The notes below the pieces were generated by a model. It was not told the origin of the DNA, searched no databases, and saw only the letters and a program-made list of their open reading frames with translations. Below are positions 1 through 10,746 of a DNA stretch of 64,000 nt, piece by piece. Location: assembly GCF_015706575.1 (NCBI RefSeq), contig NW_024037072.1:19283162-19347161 (forward strand). Reading direction: 5' to 3'. Origin of the DNA: Patiria miniata. Taxonomy: Eukaryota; Echinodermata; Asteroidea; Valvatida; Asterinidae. The translations under genes and the position numbers were made by a program. Every line of letters begins with the position of its first letter. Position 1 is the first letter of the stretch.

Positions 1-3000
1 GGGGGTAATACAAATTTTTCCCCGACGTTTTTTTTTTATTATTAATTTTTCCCCGAAGGTAAATTTTTTTTGAAATGTCTATCAACGTTAATTAAAAACT
101 CGAAGTCTTTTTTCAGTTCTAGGAATACAATAGAAATGAATGCGAGCGTATAGGACCGCGGCCCCAATTTGCAGCCAGCTCAAACCGTACACAAAATCGC
201 TCTTTTCCCACGCCCCTAATGCGTTTCCTCTCCACGTGTCCGTTTTCATTCGGCGCCTATTTGAAATCAGTCTCCGTTAAGATCCAATATTGATTGTGTT
301 TTCCACTTGCCTGCGTACGATGCTATTTTGTCCATGAAATGCCAAAACACGTCTATTAATTAACGCATTGGGGTGAGTTGATAGCTTTTTTCAGTTCGCA
401 GAGTCAACACGGGGTTTCCTGGCACGCCAGGATAATCTAGGCCGGGATTAAAGCTTATTTTCCCGCTAGGGGTAACGAAGCGAAATTTTAAAAGCCATTT
501 AAAAGGTACATGAAGCTGGTCTCACAGGGTATAAGTTTTCCATTTGATGGGTAAAAAATCCTGAAAAAAAATCCCGCATTCACATGCAGATCCGGATCAC
601 TTTCAAAGTTAATCGATTTGTACATGTGCGAAGGACCACCTCCCAAAAAAATTCCAGAAAATCCATCCATAACTTTTTGAGTTATCCTGTTCACAGACAA
701 ACCAACGCACCCAAACATAACCTCTGTGGCGGAGGTAAAGAGGCCACGCCTATACACCATCCTACACCAAACTATTTTTCTTTATAAACGTATTGTCGTG
801 ACTAATTACTACTCAACTGTTACTTCAAATAAAGGGCGAAGTTTCAAATGTCATGAGGAAAAAAACTGCGCTCTACTCACCCTACCTAGATCCAAGATAT
901 ATGTTTGCAAAATTGGGTATACGTTTGCTTATAATCGTGCTTGAAGTAGACCTACGTTATCACAAGTGTCACTTCAGAATTCCCAAATAATGTATCAGAA
1001 ATGAAAGGCTCACTTGATGCTTTGCCGCGATGAAATGCAACTCTTATCATTATCACACTATAGATCGCGGTCTGCTGCAGCCTTTCCGCAGGCCATGAAC
1101 AGCGAAGTCAAACTAATATAATTACCCGATATTAATGATTGCCAGAACAAATATCTTGCATTCCGCAAATTCTCCACTGCAACCGAAGTTTACCAAATCG
1201 CGACAGACACAACCATCTAGGTAACTAATATATTGAAATTACGTTGTAAAACTTTATAAAGATGACTAAACTTCAAATACGAACCAAAATAGTATTGAAC
1301 ATTGACAGATTTACAGATATTTCAATGCATCGGATCCAATAAAAAAAAAGTAGGGTAAGAAAAATATTTTTCAAACAGAAATATTAAATGTGTGTTTCCA
1401 TGACTCTTTTTTGTTTGAGAAAATACATGTTTAGCAACCTGGAGTAAAGTCAGATACCCAAAGAAAAAAAAAATATAGAGAGAGAAGAAAGTGATAACAA
1501 ATAAAACAAGAACACCCAAATAACTAAGTATTTACACTCCACTGATGTTTCTGAACTATGAATGATATTTTCAGACCAAGCCCGAGCTCCACTCTTTCGA
1601 ATTCACGATATATTTTTTTCTTCCAATTATCTGAACAAACTGCTAGTCTGCTACCACATTGTCATTATACCTATCAAAACTAGGGAGTAAAACTTCATTG
1701 AATTTCAATCGTTTCTGGAAATGTTATCCACTTAACTGAACTTTCTACATGTTATCTTGTAAACTGTTATCGAAACAACATCATAGTCTTTTGTTAAAAA
1801 AAAGGCGCTTATATTAGGCAGATACTACTTGTGGTCGGAATAATGGCACAAACATGTCCCGGAGGCATATACAGCTGTTTACTTACAACACAATGGATGA
1901 AAGAATATGCTATCAGTTTTGGGTAATATTATTAGGTCTTTGTCTGCACGGCAAGTATATTTGATAACACGGTCAATAACATTATTCCTGTCCAGGAAAG
2001 TCATATTCAATCAATAAGGGTGTCTTTCAACAATCCAATTGCGGCAATCTAGGTTGGAATGAATATTCCTTTTGAAAACAATGTAACTAATTATTTTTTA
2101 TCGAACTGGTGTACACAAATTGTGTGGTAATTCGCTCTGCAAGTGAAAGCTGTTTCTTGGCTTTAGGCTTATATTTGTTAATTCTTGGTTTTCTATTTTT
2201 TTTTTTAATTTTCACTTCTGTCACATTTCTGTCGTTGCCTTCTGGCGTCGAGGTATGTGTGTGTACGTTTCACCCCGCCTCAATCCACTGCGTTGGAGGT
2301 CGTGCTTGTTTATAGGCCAAGTATTAGGTTATTGCAATCAATACGCTGCTCCGGCTATAGGCTCTTGAGGAGAAACGGTCAACACTTGCATCGCTCCTTA
2401 AAAACGTGGGCTGAACCGGCTGGCGTATCGGTATCAATACTGCGAGACAGCCACATAGTCAATGGCACACGTGAGGGGTAATTTGCAAGAGCAATGAAAG
2501 CCTCCCCAGAGGTCTGTTGATTTTGAGGATGATCCTCAATTAAAAGATTTCTTTTCTCACCATTGCCGTCTTTATTGAGTTATCAGTGTGCCATTTTGCT
2601 GCCAGGGTTTGTGTGCTTAAAGCTTAAAATATGCTAATATACAGCACAAAACCATTAGGTTTTATATTCATAATTGTATTAACAGATAATATGCAGTTTA
2701 TTGAGTCGTTGTTCTAAATGGGACGGGAACCTGCCTGACCTTTGTGAATTCTAATCAGCCGCAAAGTGAGTGGCATGCCTACATAATCCCAACACAGCCA
2801 GTCAATTATGATTAAAACAGCAACAACTTGTGTGTCCTGCCTATACACTATTTGTATTTGCTTCTTCTAATTATGAAATAAAAATTGCGGGCCCAGGAAT
2901 GTGATGGTCACTAAGTCTTTTTTTTACGACCAGTCTACAGCACGCTCGGCGGACAGCCCCACAAGTCGAAACTTGGAGGCCGTAACACGCAAACGACAGC

Positions 3001-3254
3001 GGCAAGCTCTTTTGTCTGACTTAAGATTACAAGAAAACCTTTCAAAAAAGAATTTGGAGAACCTTAATGCAAAATAGAGATACATGCATGGTATGATTTT
3101 TGAACATGTATTGATATCAGATTGCATTGGAGCTGAAATTATTATTGAGATTCAGCTAGATAACAATATTGTGTTTAAAATCGAGGTTCACATTTCATAT
3201 TTTACCCTTTTGAAACATACTAAGTGTGCTGTACATATGAATAATAAATAGTGT
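1..3254. other. No gene recognised
   Basis: AT-rich sequence without a convincing coding region, splice-bounded exon or long inverted repeat. Short open frames on both strands show no recognisable motifs. Confidence 0.6.
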
Positions 3255-3500
3255 TACACAGCGGGGTAGCCAGGGTTTTCTCACCATGGGAGGGGGGAGG
3301 CGAGTGTTGGGGGGGGGTGGATGTTACAGTTGGGGAGGGCCGCCCAATTTCTGTTAAACCCGTTAACTATGGTCACTTACAGGGCTAACACATTTCCAGT
3401 GGGAAGGGGGGGGGGCGACTGGAAGAGATTTTTTATGGCCGGGGGGTCGAGGCTCAAGCCCCCCCCCCCCCTCGCCGCTGGTGTTATTACAGGAATAAAA
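3255..3500. repeat. G/C-run repeat relic
   Basis: Starts near GGGGTAGCCAGGGTTTT, a phrase typical of decayed element ends, and holds several G runs followed by a run of about 12 C. The G-rich left half and C-rich right half could pair. Probably an old transposon remnant; no coding capacity remains. Confidence 0.4.
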
Positions 3501-5654
3501 TTACTAAATATACCAGCAATGAATATGTTATAATATTCCTACTTGTACCCGCGCGCTACACATCAGAGTATATACAGTAGCATTTATTGGCTAACAGACC
3601 CAGAGCTCAATGGTCGAGTTTGGTTCCACCAAAGAAAGCTTTTATCTCTCTCTCCATATTTTCATGTCAAGCTCTCGGACAATACTGAGTATATACAGTG
3701 CTTTTAACAATAACATTACGTCAGTCGAGCGTGAAATCAAATAAACAAATAGTGCACCATCCCCAAAATGTTCATTTTCCAGGTAACCGTTGCAACGAAT
3801 TTGTTTCTTTTCCATGATAAAACGTTTGGAGAAAATGCTAAAGCTTATCAAAAACTATTTGATAACTTTTCTCCACTACTCGGTGTGAACAGCGTTTGTA
3901 ACTGAAGGGGCTGCCTGAATGCCCTTCGTGTCAGCCAGCCGGAACATCTGGAAGGGATTGCTTATACTGACTTCAATGTCTAACCAACGTAGTGGAGGAA
4001 GAACCTCCATGAACCAACGGACCACAAGTCTGTAAAACCCCTTCAATATGGGAAAACCTAATTCAATCGGACAATGGAGGAAAAGTAGAGAGCGATAGGA
4101 CTTGCTTTGAAAGGGGGAACCGCTGTGTTCCCGAATGTATGGGGGAAAACAGTCATTGTTTAATTACTTTCACTTACCTAGATCATGAATGATTCAAACT
4201 TGCTGTTCTTGCTTCCAACGCCACTCGATGACAAATCAGGTACGATATGGCCCATCCACTAACACAGCTATCACAAGTGAAAAGACGAGAGAAAAAAGGT
4301 AGACCACAAATGATTTCGTCACAGAACTTGGTAAATGTACAGAGCACGGGTAAACGTAACCTTGCAGTCGTATGCAATGCCGGCTACTAGTACTAGATAC
4401 CGTTACTCAACTATCAGATTTCTCTCAGCATCGCTTTTATGTTCTGGCATGGTCTGGCTCATAATAAAGTAAACGCCCACTGAATGCAATCTAACCTCAT
4501 CGGTCGCGTCCATGAGCAGATACCACGTGCACACAACAATACGGCGGTATACCACGCACTCGAAATGCCAACCTATCTTAATAATATACAAGTCATTAGC
4601 GGTCTTGTTGCTCCTGTGGTGTAAACAATTGAGTACAGTCAGTTCAAATTGCCGACAAAGGCCAGTTTACAGTGTCACTCGATAGGGCATCACGATGTGT
4701 ATTGGGCTGACACAAAGTACTCGTTTGAGAAACCCAACGTCAAATCTGGAAGATTCTATTTTAAAAGGTCGGATATACTATTGGTTACCAAAAAGGTTGC
4801 AATCTCCGGGTCGAGAATGTGAGGATCATAGGAAATAGAAAAAGTCAGAACTCTCCCCGAGGTAAACAAAACTACTATGCCAGTAGGAAACTCACTACAG
4901 GGAAAATTACTTGGAACTTTGACCAGCAAAATGTCCCAACGTATTGTAGTGATATTGTGCCTGAAAATTAATGTGTTTCAACGGGTCTTATTTGTTTAGT
5001 TTATTTGATTTATATTTGTATGTATTTGGTACTTTACTTATTTTTAATTATTGCTACTGAAGATGAAATCTTACCTGAAAAGTGTGATATGCATAACAAA
5101 GAAATGACATTGGCAATCGAGTTATATTTATCTTTTAGTCCAATCTGACCTGAAAGGTATGATGTGCATAACAAAGATATATACCATGAATGCAAACTTT
5201 CGACGGCTGCATTTTGAAAAGGCAACATTCAATCGATGCCAGATTTGAATAATACCTTATCAGCCATGAGTACCTATCGATACATATCAACAGAGAACAT
5301 TGTAGTGCATAAACGGAACGTGCCTCACTTGTGTTTTGTGTTCACAGGCAGCGCAACAGCTGTGCGATATATTAGAAAGAACCGTTGGCAGTATATTGTA
5401 TTGTTGTGCGGGCCATGATTCCGACGATATTGACTATTGGAAAATCGGTGGTTAGCAAGTGAAATCATCGAGCCGTCCTGTGAAGGCCGCATACGTTATT
5501 GTACTCATTAATCGACGCGAAGGTGTATACATCCCCATTGCGCGTGGGAGAGTAAAATCGAGATGCGAAAAAAAAAATCGGTTTTGCTGCTGTGGGGAAA
5601 CGCCGTTTTGATATATACATATTTTTTTTGGTACGCGCCTATTCATGTTTCTAT
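3501..5654. other. No gene recognised; small local duplication
   Basis: No supportable gene. A 37-bp segment at 5069-5105 recurs about 75 bp on at 5144-5180 (both contain GCATAACAAAGA), which looks like an old local duplication. Confidence 0.55.
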
Positions 5655-6178
5655 TTTAAAGGGAATATACATCATTTGCTTTTGCTGTAGTTTTCAGAAA
5701 TGGATGGAATTGGGGGGTTGGAAATATAAAGCAAATATAGTTACACTGACTTTTTGGAGGTTTTTGGTTCGAAAATGCTATAAAAACCAAGAAAAACGAT
5801 CATTTTCCTGTAGTCTGGTTCCCTGACTCCATATAAGAAGAATTAGAGCAGTTTACATACATTCGGGAATTGTAAGGTCAGTGAACCAGTCTAGCTGGCT
5901 CGTACCCGTTCATAGGTTTGTAATCGATTGCAAACAAGTGCAATGGTCCATTGGGGCCAGTATTTGAAAAAAAGCCAGTTGTTTCCAACGCTGATCGGCC
6001 GATCAGCGTTGGAAATTGATACAAAAATACCACTTTTCTTGAAAATGACAGTATACCAGGTGCCATAATTTTACAGGATGCTTTAGACTGTCATTTACCA
6101 ACATCCTATTACGGTATTTCGCAAAAACTTGGTAGTTTTATTTTTCGATGTTTGCAAATGCTGTATATTCCCTTTAAA
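5655..6178. mobile_element. MITE-like element 1 with TTTAAAGGGAATATAC ends
   Basis: 524 bp bounded by perfect inverted ends TTTAAAGGGAATATAC and GTATATTCCCTTTAAA, followed inside by CATTTGC and GCAAATG. There is no coding capacity, so it is a non-autonomous element. Inside it lies an 83-bp module (5811-5893) with its own inverted ends. It shares its last six bases with the next element. Confidence 0.85.
5811..5893. repeat. 83-bp inverted-repeat module, copy 1
   Basis: Begins TAGTCTGGTTCCCTGAC and ends GTCAGTGAACCAGTCTA. Modules of exactly the same length occur at 6327-6409 and, in reverse orientation, at 50078-50160. The same end sequence bounds a separate element at 24262-24520. Confidence 0.8.
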
Positions 6179-6653
6179 GGGAATATACAACATTTGCTTT
6201 TGCTGCAATTTTCAGAAATAAATGGATTTGGAGGATTAGTATGTTATAAAATATTGTTAAACTGACTTGTTTTATGTTTTGGGCTTGTATATGCTGGAAA
6301 AACCCAAAAAACCTATCATGTTCTTGTAGTCTGATTCCCTGACCCCACTTAAGATGAAACGAAGCAATTAATACACTTTGGGGAATTGTAAGGTCAGAGA
6401 ATCAGTCTAGCAGGCTTGTACCCCTTCACAGGTGTGTGATCAATTGCAAAGAAAAGTCAGAATAACTAAATATGAAAAATTAAGAACAGTTTTTGAAAAA
6501 AAGCCAGTTTTCTCCAACGCTGGTCAGCCCACCAGGAGCCACGATTTAAAGAATGCTTTAGACTGTCAGTCCCTAACAATTCAGTAAGGTATTTCGTGGT
6601 AATTTGATCATTTCGTTTTTTGATGTTTGCAAATGTTGTATTTTCCCTTTAAA
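6173..6653. mobile_element. MITE-like element 2, abutting element 1
   Basis: 481 bp with the same inverted ends as its left neighbour (TTTAAAGGGAATATAC on the left, TTTTCCCTTTAAA on the right) and a diverged copy of the same interior, including the 83-bp module at 6327-6409. The two share TTTAAA at 6173-6178, so they lie end to end in the same orientation. Confidence 0.83.
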
Positions 6654-6751
6654 TACTGTTTATCGATTGGAACCATCCTCCCGTTGATTGCTGCCAACCG
6701 CCCTTAAGCGCAGCATCCCCCGCCCACGCTTCCATCAGCCTCTAGTTGGTC

Positions 6752-7060
6752 TTGAATGGTATTTTTGCCATGAAATGTGTTCCCCGTGCAATTTTCGAGT
6801 TTATCCCGAAAAATAGACTCCTTTTTAATTTGCTTTCTTTTTCTAGCAATACAGATGATTATGTACTTTTCAATAAGACATCGAGCGAAACAAAAATTTG
6901 CCAATGTTTAGTTAGTGAATTATTACGTTACAATTTCGGGATAGGCTGGCTCCCGCCCCACAATCAGTACCGATAATGTATGGACTGGGAGCAAGTCTGC
7001 TCTCAAAGCGGATGTTTTTTTTTCAGAAGGTTGTATGCAGACATCCAAAACAGGACAAAG
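6752..7060 (+). repeat. Dispersed repeat family R4, copy 1
   Basis: Recognised by similarity to 22565-22880 in the same orientation and to 38915-39225 and 50470-50870 in the opposite one. Shared landmarks are a phrase near CCCCGTG, CGAAAAATAGA followed by a T-rich stretch, then GACATC and a block ending in TTTTCAGA. The copies are strongly diverged, which points to an old family. Confidence 0.6.
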
Positions 7061-7110
7061 GGGTTTTTTGGTTGAAAAAAAAACCTACAAGTTGAAGTTC
7101 ATTTATATAT

Positions 7111-7654
7111 TTTTCCCGGCCAATTTCCTAAAATGTTCTTTCACTTCTGAAAATCGGTCATTCATTTTCGTCTGAATTTGAGAATCGCGCTGAACACGCG
7201 TTTCATTGTCGCTAGCAGAGCATTTGATTCCAATTCAGTTCAATCAATAATATTACGTGATTGAGCAGCACCTTACTTTTATGTTCATTCAGATTCGTTT
7301 ACAAGACTTCTTTTTCGCTTTCAGAGGATGATTTCAATCACTGATTATTCTATTTCACTTTTAGTTTAATGTTCTGTGATGTTATCTGCTATTTTGAATG
7401 AGAAAAACGTACTTTTGATTGCACATTCACGAAATTGTATTACAGAACTCTGCGCGAAAAGGTATGCTTGCGTAAATGAATGCCCAGGTAACGTCAATGG
7501 CCGTCTGTTTCTCAAACCCGAATGTACAGACAATGGAAACGATTGAACTTTCGCTGAATTGAAATGGAATTAAAGACGTGCATTCAAATTCAGAGGAAAA
7601 CGAATGACCGATTTTCAGAAGTGAATAAATATTTCAGGAAATTGGCCGGGAAAA
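7111..7654. mobile_element. MITE-like element with ~67-bp inverted arms
   Basis: The left arm begins TTTTCCCGGCCAATTTCC and the right arm ends with its complement. The arms match for about 67 bp with few mismatches and share GACCGATTTTCAGAAGTGAA internally. The 400-bp interior has no coding capacity. Confidence 0.8.
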
Positions 7655-7803
7655 CCTATAGTAAAAAAAAAATGAATCTGTTGGAGAGCACGGGGAACTC
7701 AATTTAAAAGAAAGAGCAGCACACATTACACTGTCTGAAGACCTGACTTCGAGTATAAGAAGACATGCTATATGCGCCCTCAGTCAGAGTAGGCTATACG
7801 TCA

Positions 7804-8023
7804 TGGCACACAGTCAGAGTATGCCATGAGAACGATATTTGGCTATAGGACCACCGCAGATTTGTCCTTTGAAAACATATAGGTAGAATAACAAGCAATG
7901 GCAGCCGTTTTGAAAAAAAATTAAAATTGCTTGTTATTCTATACCTATATTTTTTTTCAAAATCTGCGATGGCCCTAATTTAGCCAAATATCTTTCTTAA
8001 GACAATACGTTGACTGTGTGCCA
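7804..8023. mobile_element. Near-complete palindrome (foldback element)
   Basis: The arms run from TGGCACACAGTCA to TGACTGTGTGCCA and stay complementary, with small mismatches, through GATATTTGGCTA, CGCAGA and ATAGGTAGAATAACAAGCAAT. The central loop is only about 25 nt. It would fold into one long hairpin. Confidence 0.78.
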
Positions 8024-8386
8024 AATGCCATGCTTGTATCATCAAAGGCACAATTCCCCTAACTATTTCCCCTATCTGCCCCACTATGTGCGCCGTGATG
8101 CTTAAACCTTTCCTGTCAATCCTCAGCGTGATTGGTTACTTTTTAAGTACGCGTTTACATATTCAAATTAGTTGACATAGGAACAACAATTAGGATGAAC
8201 TTTCTCTGACTTTGTATCTTAATTGAGTGAGGTTTTGAGGCAGTGTTCGGACGTCAATACTCACAATTATTTTTGTTAACAAATATTTTGTTAACAGCAA
8301 ATATGGGCAAAACTGCACGATCTGGTGACGTCATGTCCTTGACTCAGTTTGGACGAGCAAAGATGCACATAGCATTCCTTCACTAA

Positions 8387-8791
8387 TTGGGGTTTTATTT
8401 TAAGATATTTTGGCCACGTTTCCAAAATCCATCCGAATGTTTTTCTTCGCCTGAATATCCAAATGAAAAGTATCAATTTGCAGCAGGTGTTTTACATCTG
8501 TGCAACATGTTCCAACCACATGGTATATTACAACAGTGTGGTCGAAATCCCATTCGAGCTTTAGTTTGTATACTTATATTTTCTATTCGTTTAATAAGGG
8601 CGGGCCCATGTTTATTTAATGAAAAAAAAATTCAACGAGGCTATGCAAAGCTTACAATCCAAAACGATGTAGACCACTGGCATGCATTAGTTATTGCAGA
8701 TACACGTTATGAACATGTAAATGTAACAGAAACTAATTATACTTTGCTAATTTCTGCAAGATACGAACGCATTGAAATTTGGAGGATTTAA
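8387..8791 (+). other. Uncharacterised 134-codon open frame
   Basis: An ATG-to-TAA frame of 134 codons with no family motif that I recognise. It contains one hydrophobic stretch near residues 58-70 (ALVCILIFSIRLI) and an NVT and an NYT sequon near the C terminus. There is no flanking splice signal or neighbour to support it. A frame of this length can occur by chance in 64 kb, so I do not call it a gene. Confidence 0.15.
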
Positions 8792-8975
8792 AAGGAAAAT
8801 TGTCATCACATACTATAAAAAAAAAGTGAAAACAAATTAAGAGTGAACGAAACAAAGGTCACACGCAACAAAACCAACTAACCTAAAAACATTGCACGCA
8901 CTATATACGTGTAATGGTACCATTAAGGAGACACGTTATCGTAATTCCTTCGCACGATGGGAGACATCGGTCATT

Positions 8976-8999
8976 AGGGAGACATTTTCATGTCTCCCT
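8976..8999. repeat. Perfect 10-bp hairpin
   Basis: AGGGAGACAT and ATGTCTCCCT are separated by TTTC. The phrase GGGAGACAT also occurs just upstream at 8959-8967, so the arm sequence is repeated locally. Confidence 0.6.
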
Positions 9000-9545
9000 T
9001 ATGTCACAGCTCCCCTTTAGAGACACAATTTTGCCGTCGCAATCATTATATTTGTTGTTCTTGGTGTAATTAGTATATAAAACATACCGAAACTCGCGGA
9101 AAAAAAGGTCAAGGGAATATTGGTTAGGGCACATTTAAGTTTTTGAAAAATTTTGTGCACAAGTCTATGGGATGTCTCTGTCCAATCCATTATTATTATT
9201 TCTTTCCGGCTCTCTTAAATTTTTTACTTCTTGTGGTAATTAACCCACTGCCCAATATTCCCAATTTGTGACTTTATCCAGAAAAATGAGTCATATACAT
9301 CTGACCCACTGGACAGACTTATGTAAATATAAGCACTAAATAATACGATGTTGAGGTATCATCACGTCTTTTTTTATTTCAACCATCATATATGTATTGG
9401 CATCAAGTTTAATCCAGGGAAACGCCCCCCCCCCTTCAAAACTTCACTTTGAGTTGGAGTCGACAAGAGATTCATCAGGATACGTAGACCTAAATATGCG
9501 TTAGAAATACGTGTATTATTCTGTAGGCCTAACCTTATGAAACCA
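9000..9545. other. No gene recognised
   Basis: No coding region or element ends seen. A C run lies at 9426-9436. Confidence 0.5.
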
Positions 9546-9747
9546 GGGCCCAATTTGGTTTTGCTTACCTTTAGCGAACAATTCCGTGAGTATTTTGCAG
9601 TGGTTAGCGAGGCATTTTGGCATATGCGCATGCGTACATCCCGTAAGAAAGGATTGATGCTTACAGGGTAAGCGCAGAATTTTTCTGTTAGCACAGAATG
9701 TGTTTAAGGGCAGAATGCTGTGGTTAGCAGAGCCATGAAATTGGCCC
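9546..9747. mobile_element. MITE-like element with GGGCCCAATTT-type ends
   Basis: The left end GGGCCCAATTTGG and the right end CATGAAATTGGCCC are imperfect inverted copies. Inside them, GCTTACC on the left pairs with GGTTAGC on the right. GTTAGC-type motifs recur through the interior. A related end, GGCCAATTTCATGGCC, lies at 47059. Confidence 0.65.
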
Positions 9748-10343
9748 AAGCAGGTAAATGACATATCATGACCCCACACGGACATGCCTTCAGATGCCAC
9801 CATTATAATCTCCTACAGTATCTTAATGTGATCTGCACTGCGTACATTTTGGAGCTTTTATCATCATCTAAACAATTTAACTAAAACAGTTACCAATATC
9901 AGCACCTCAGGCACACGATGGTGTGACTTGTCTGCATTTTTTCTCCTTCCAACCAAGTGGATGCACTTCGCCGGTACGGATTTACGGCTATCGCCCGATG
10001 CTTTTATCGGAGGCTGGCGTAAATGCAGTGCATTATTTGTTTTTGCAGGCCATGTGCGCGATATGTACAACATGCCAAGGGGCAAGGAGTAAATGCCTAC
10101 GATTAATCTAGCGCCACTTAAAAAGCCTCCATTTACGAGATTGTCTGATACCACACTTTGCCCTGTGTCTGCGCTATGGTGCATCAGTGCAGCGGGATAG
10201 AGACGAAACCATTATTTTAGCATGTGGACACCAACGGAATTACATTCAAAGCCCATATCAGCGAAGAATATTCTACTGAGCGCGGACTACAAATTATTCA
10301 ACTATAACAAAATTATATATAACACTATTTATCAACAAACTTT
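9748..10343. other. No gene recognised
   Basis: Nothing supportable on either strand; short overlapping open frames only. Confidence 0.5.
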
Positions 10344-10478
10344 AATCTCCACACACCTCATCAACGAACATACGCTTTTCAAAATATCAAATTTTCTGAA
10401 CCTATGTGGAATAACTTACCTTTATCTCTCAAAGAAGTGACGAGTCATTTAATATTTTTTAGGCGAAAACTCAAATAA
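10344..10478 (+). pseudogene. Reverse-transcriptase C-terminal fragment
   Basis: Contains MWNNLPLSLKEV followed by a hydrophobic pair and FFRRKLK before the stop. This matches the common LINE pattern (W-N-x-L-P, then a F-K-x-K-L-K-like end). Upstream in the same frame there are stop codons, and no catalytic motif is present. Confidence 0.6.
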
Positions 10479-10746
10479 TTTTATCACCTGCACTGCACTG
10501 TTGCAAGCCCGGCGAACTTTTAAATGCTGAATCCTTCTAAGCTCCTTAATAGCTGTGCTTGTGTACGTGCTTGGCATTGAAAATGTCCCTTTGTCTTTTC
10601 TAGGTGTTTTTTCAGTCCTTTTGTATAAACTCGGCAAATTTAGCACAACCTATTGTTTTGCCACCTTTACTTGCCTTTATGCTTTTATAATTTTGCCATG
10701 AAGATGAAATACATGCTTCGAAATGAAATGAAATGAACGAATGAAC
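10344..10746 (+). mobile_element. 3' end of a non-LTR retrotransposon (LINE), decayed
   Basis: A 44-codon fragment ending in TAA (10344-10478) resembles the extreme C terminus of LINE reverse-transcriptase proteins, and is followed by about 270 bp of apparent 3' UTR. The UTR ends in TTTTGCCATGAAGATGAAA and a short tail made of GAAAT and GAAC units (about 10717-10746), as in L2/CR1-type elements. The rest of the element is absent, which fits 5' truncation on insertion. Confidence 0.6.

Noticed and set aside
8387..8791. CUB-like phrase SPEYPNEKY in the 134-codon frame
   Set aside because: The phrase resembles CUB-domain SPNYPNxYP, but the conserved Cys spacing and following motifs are absent.
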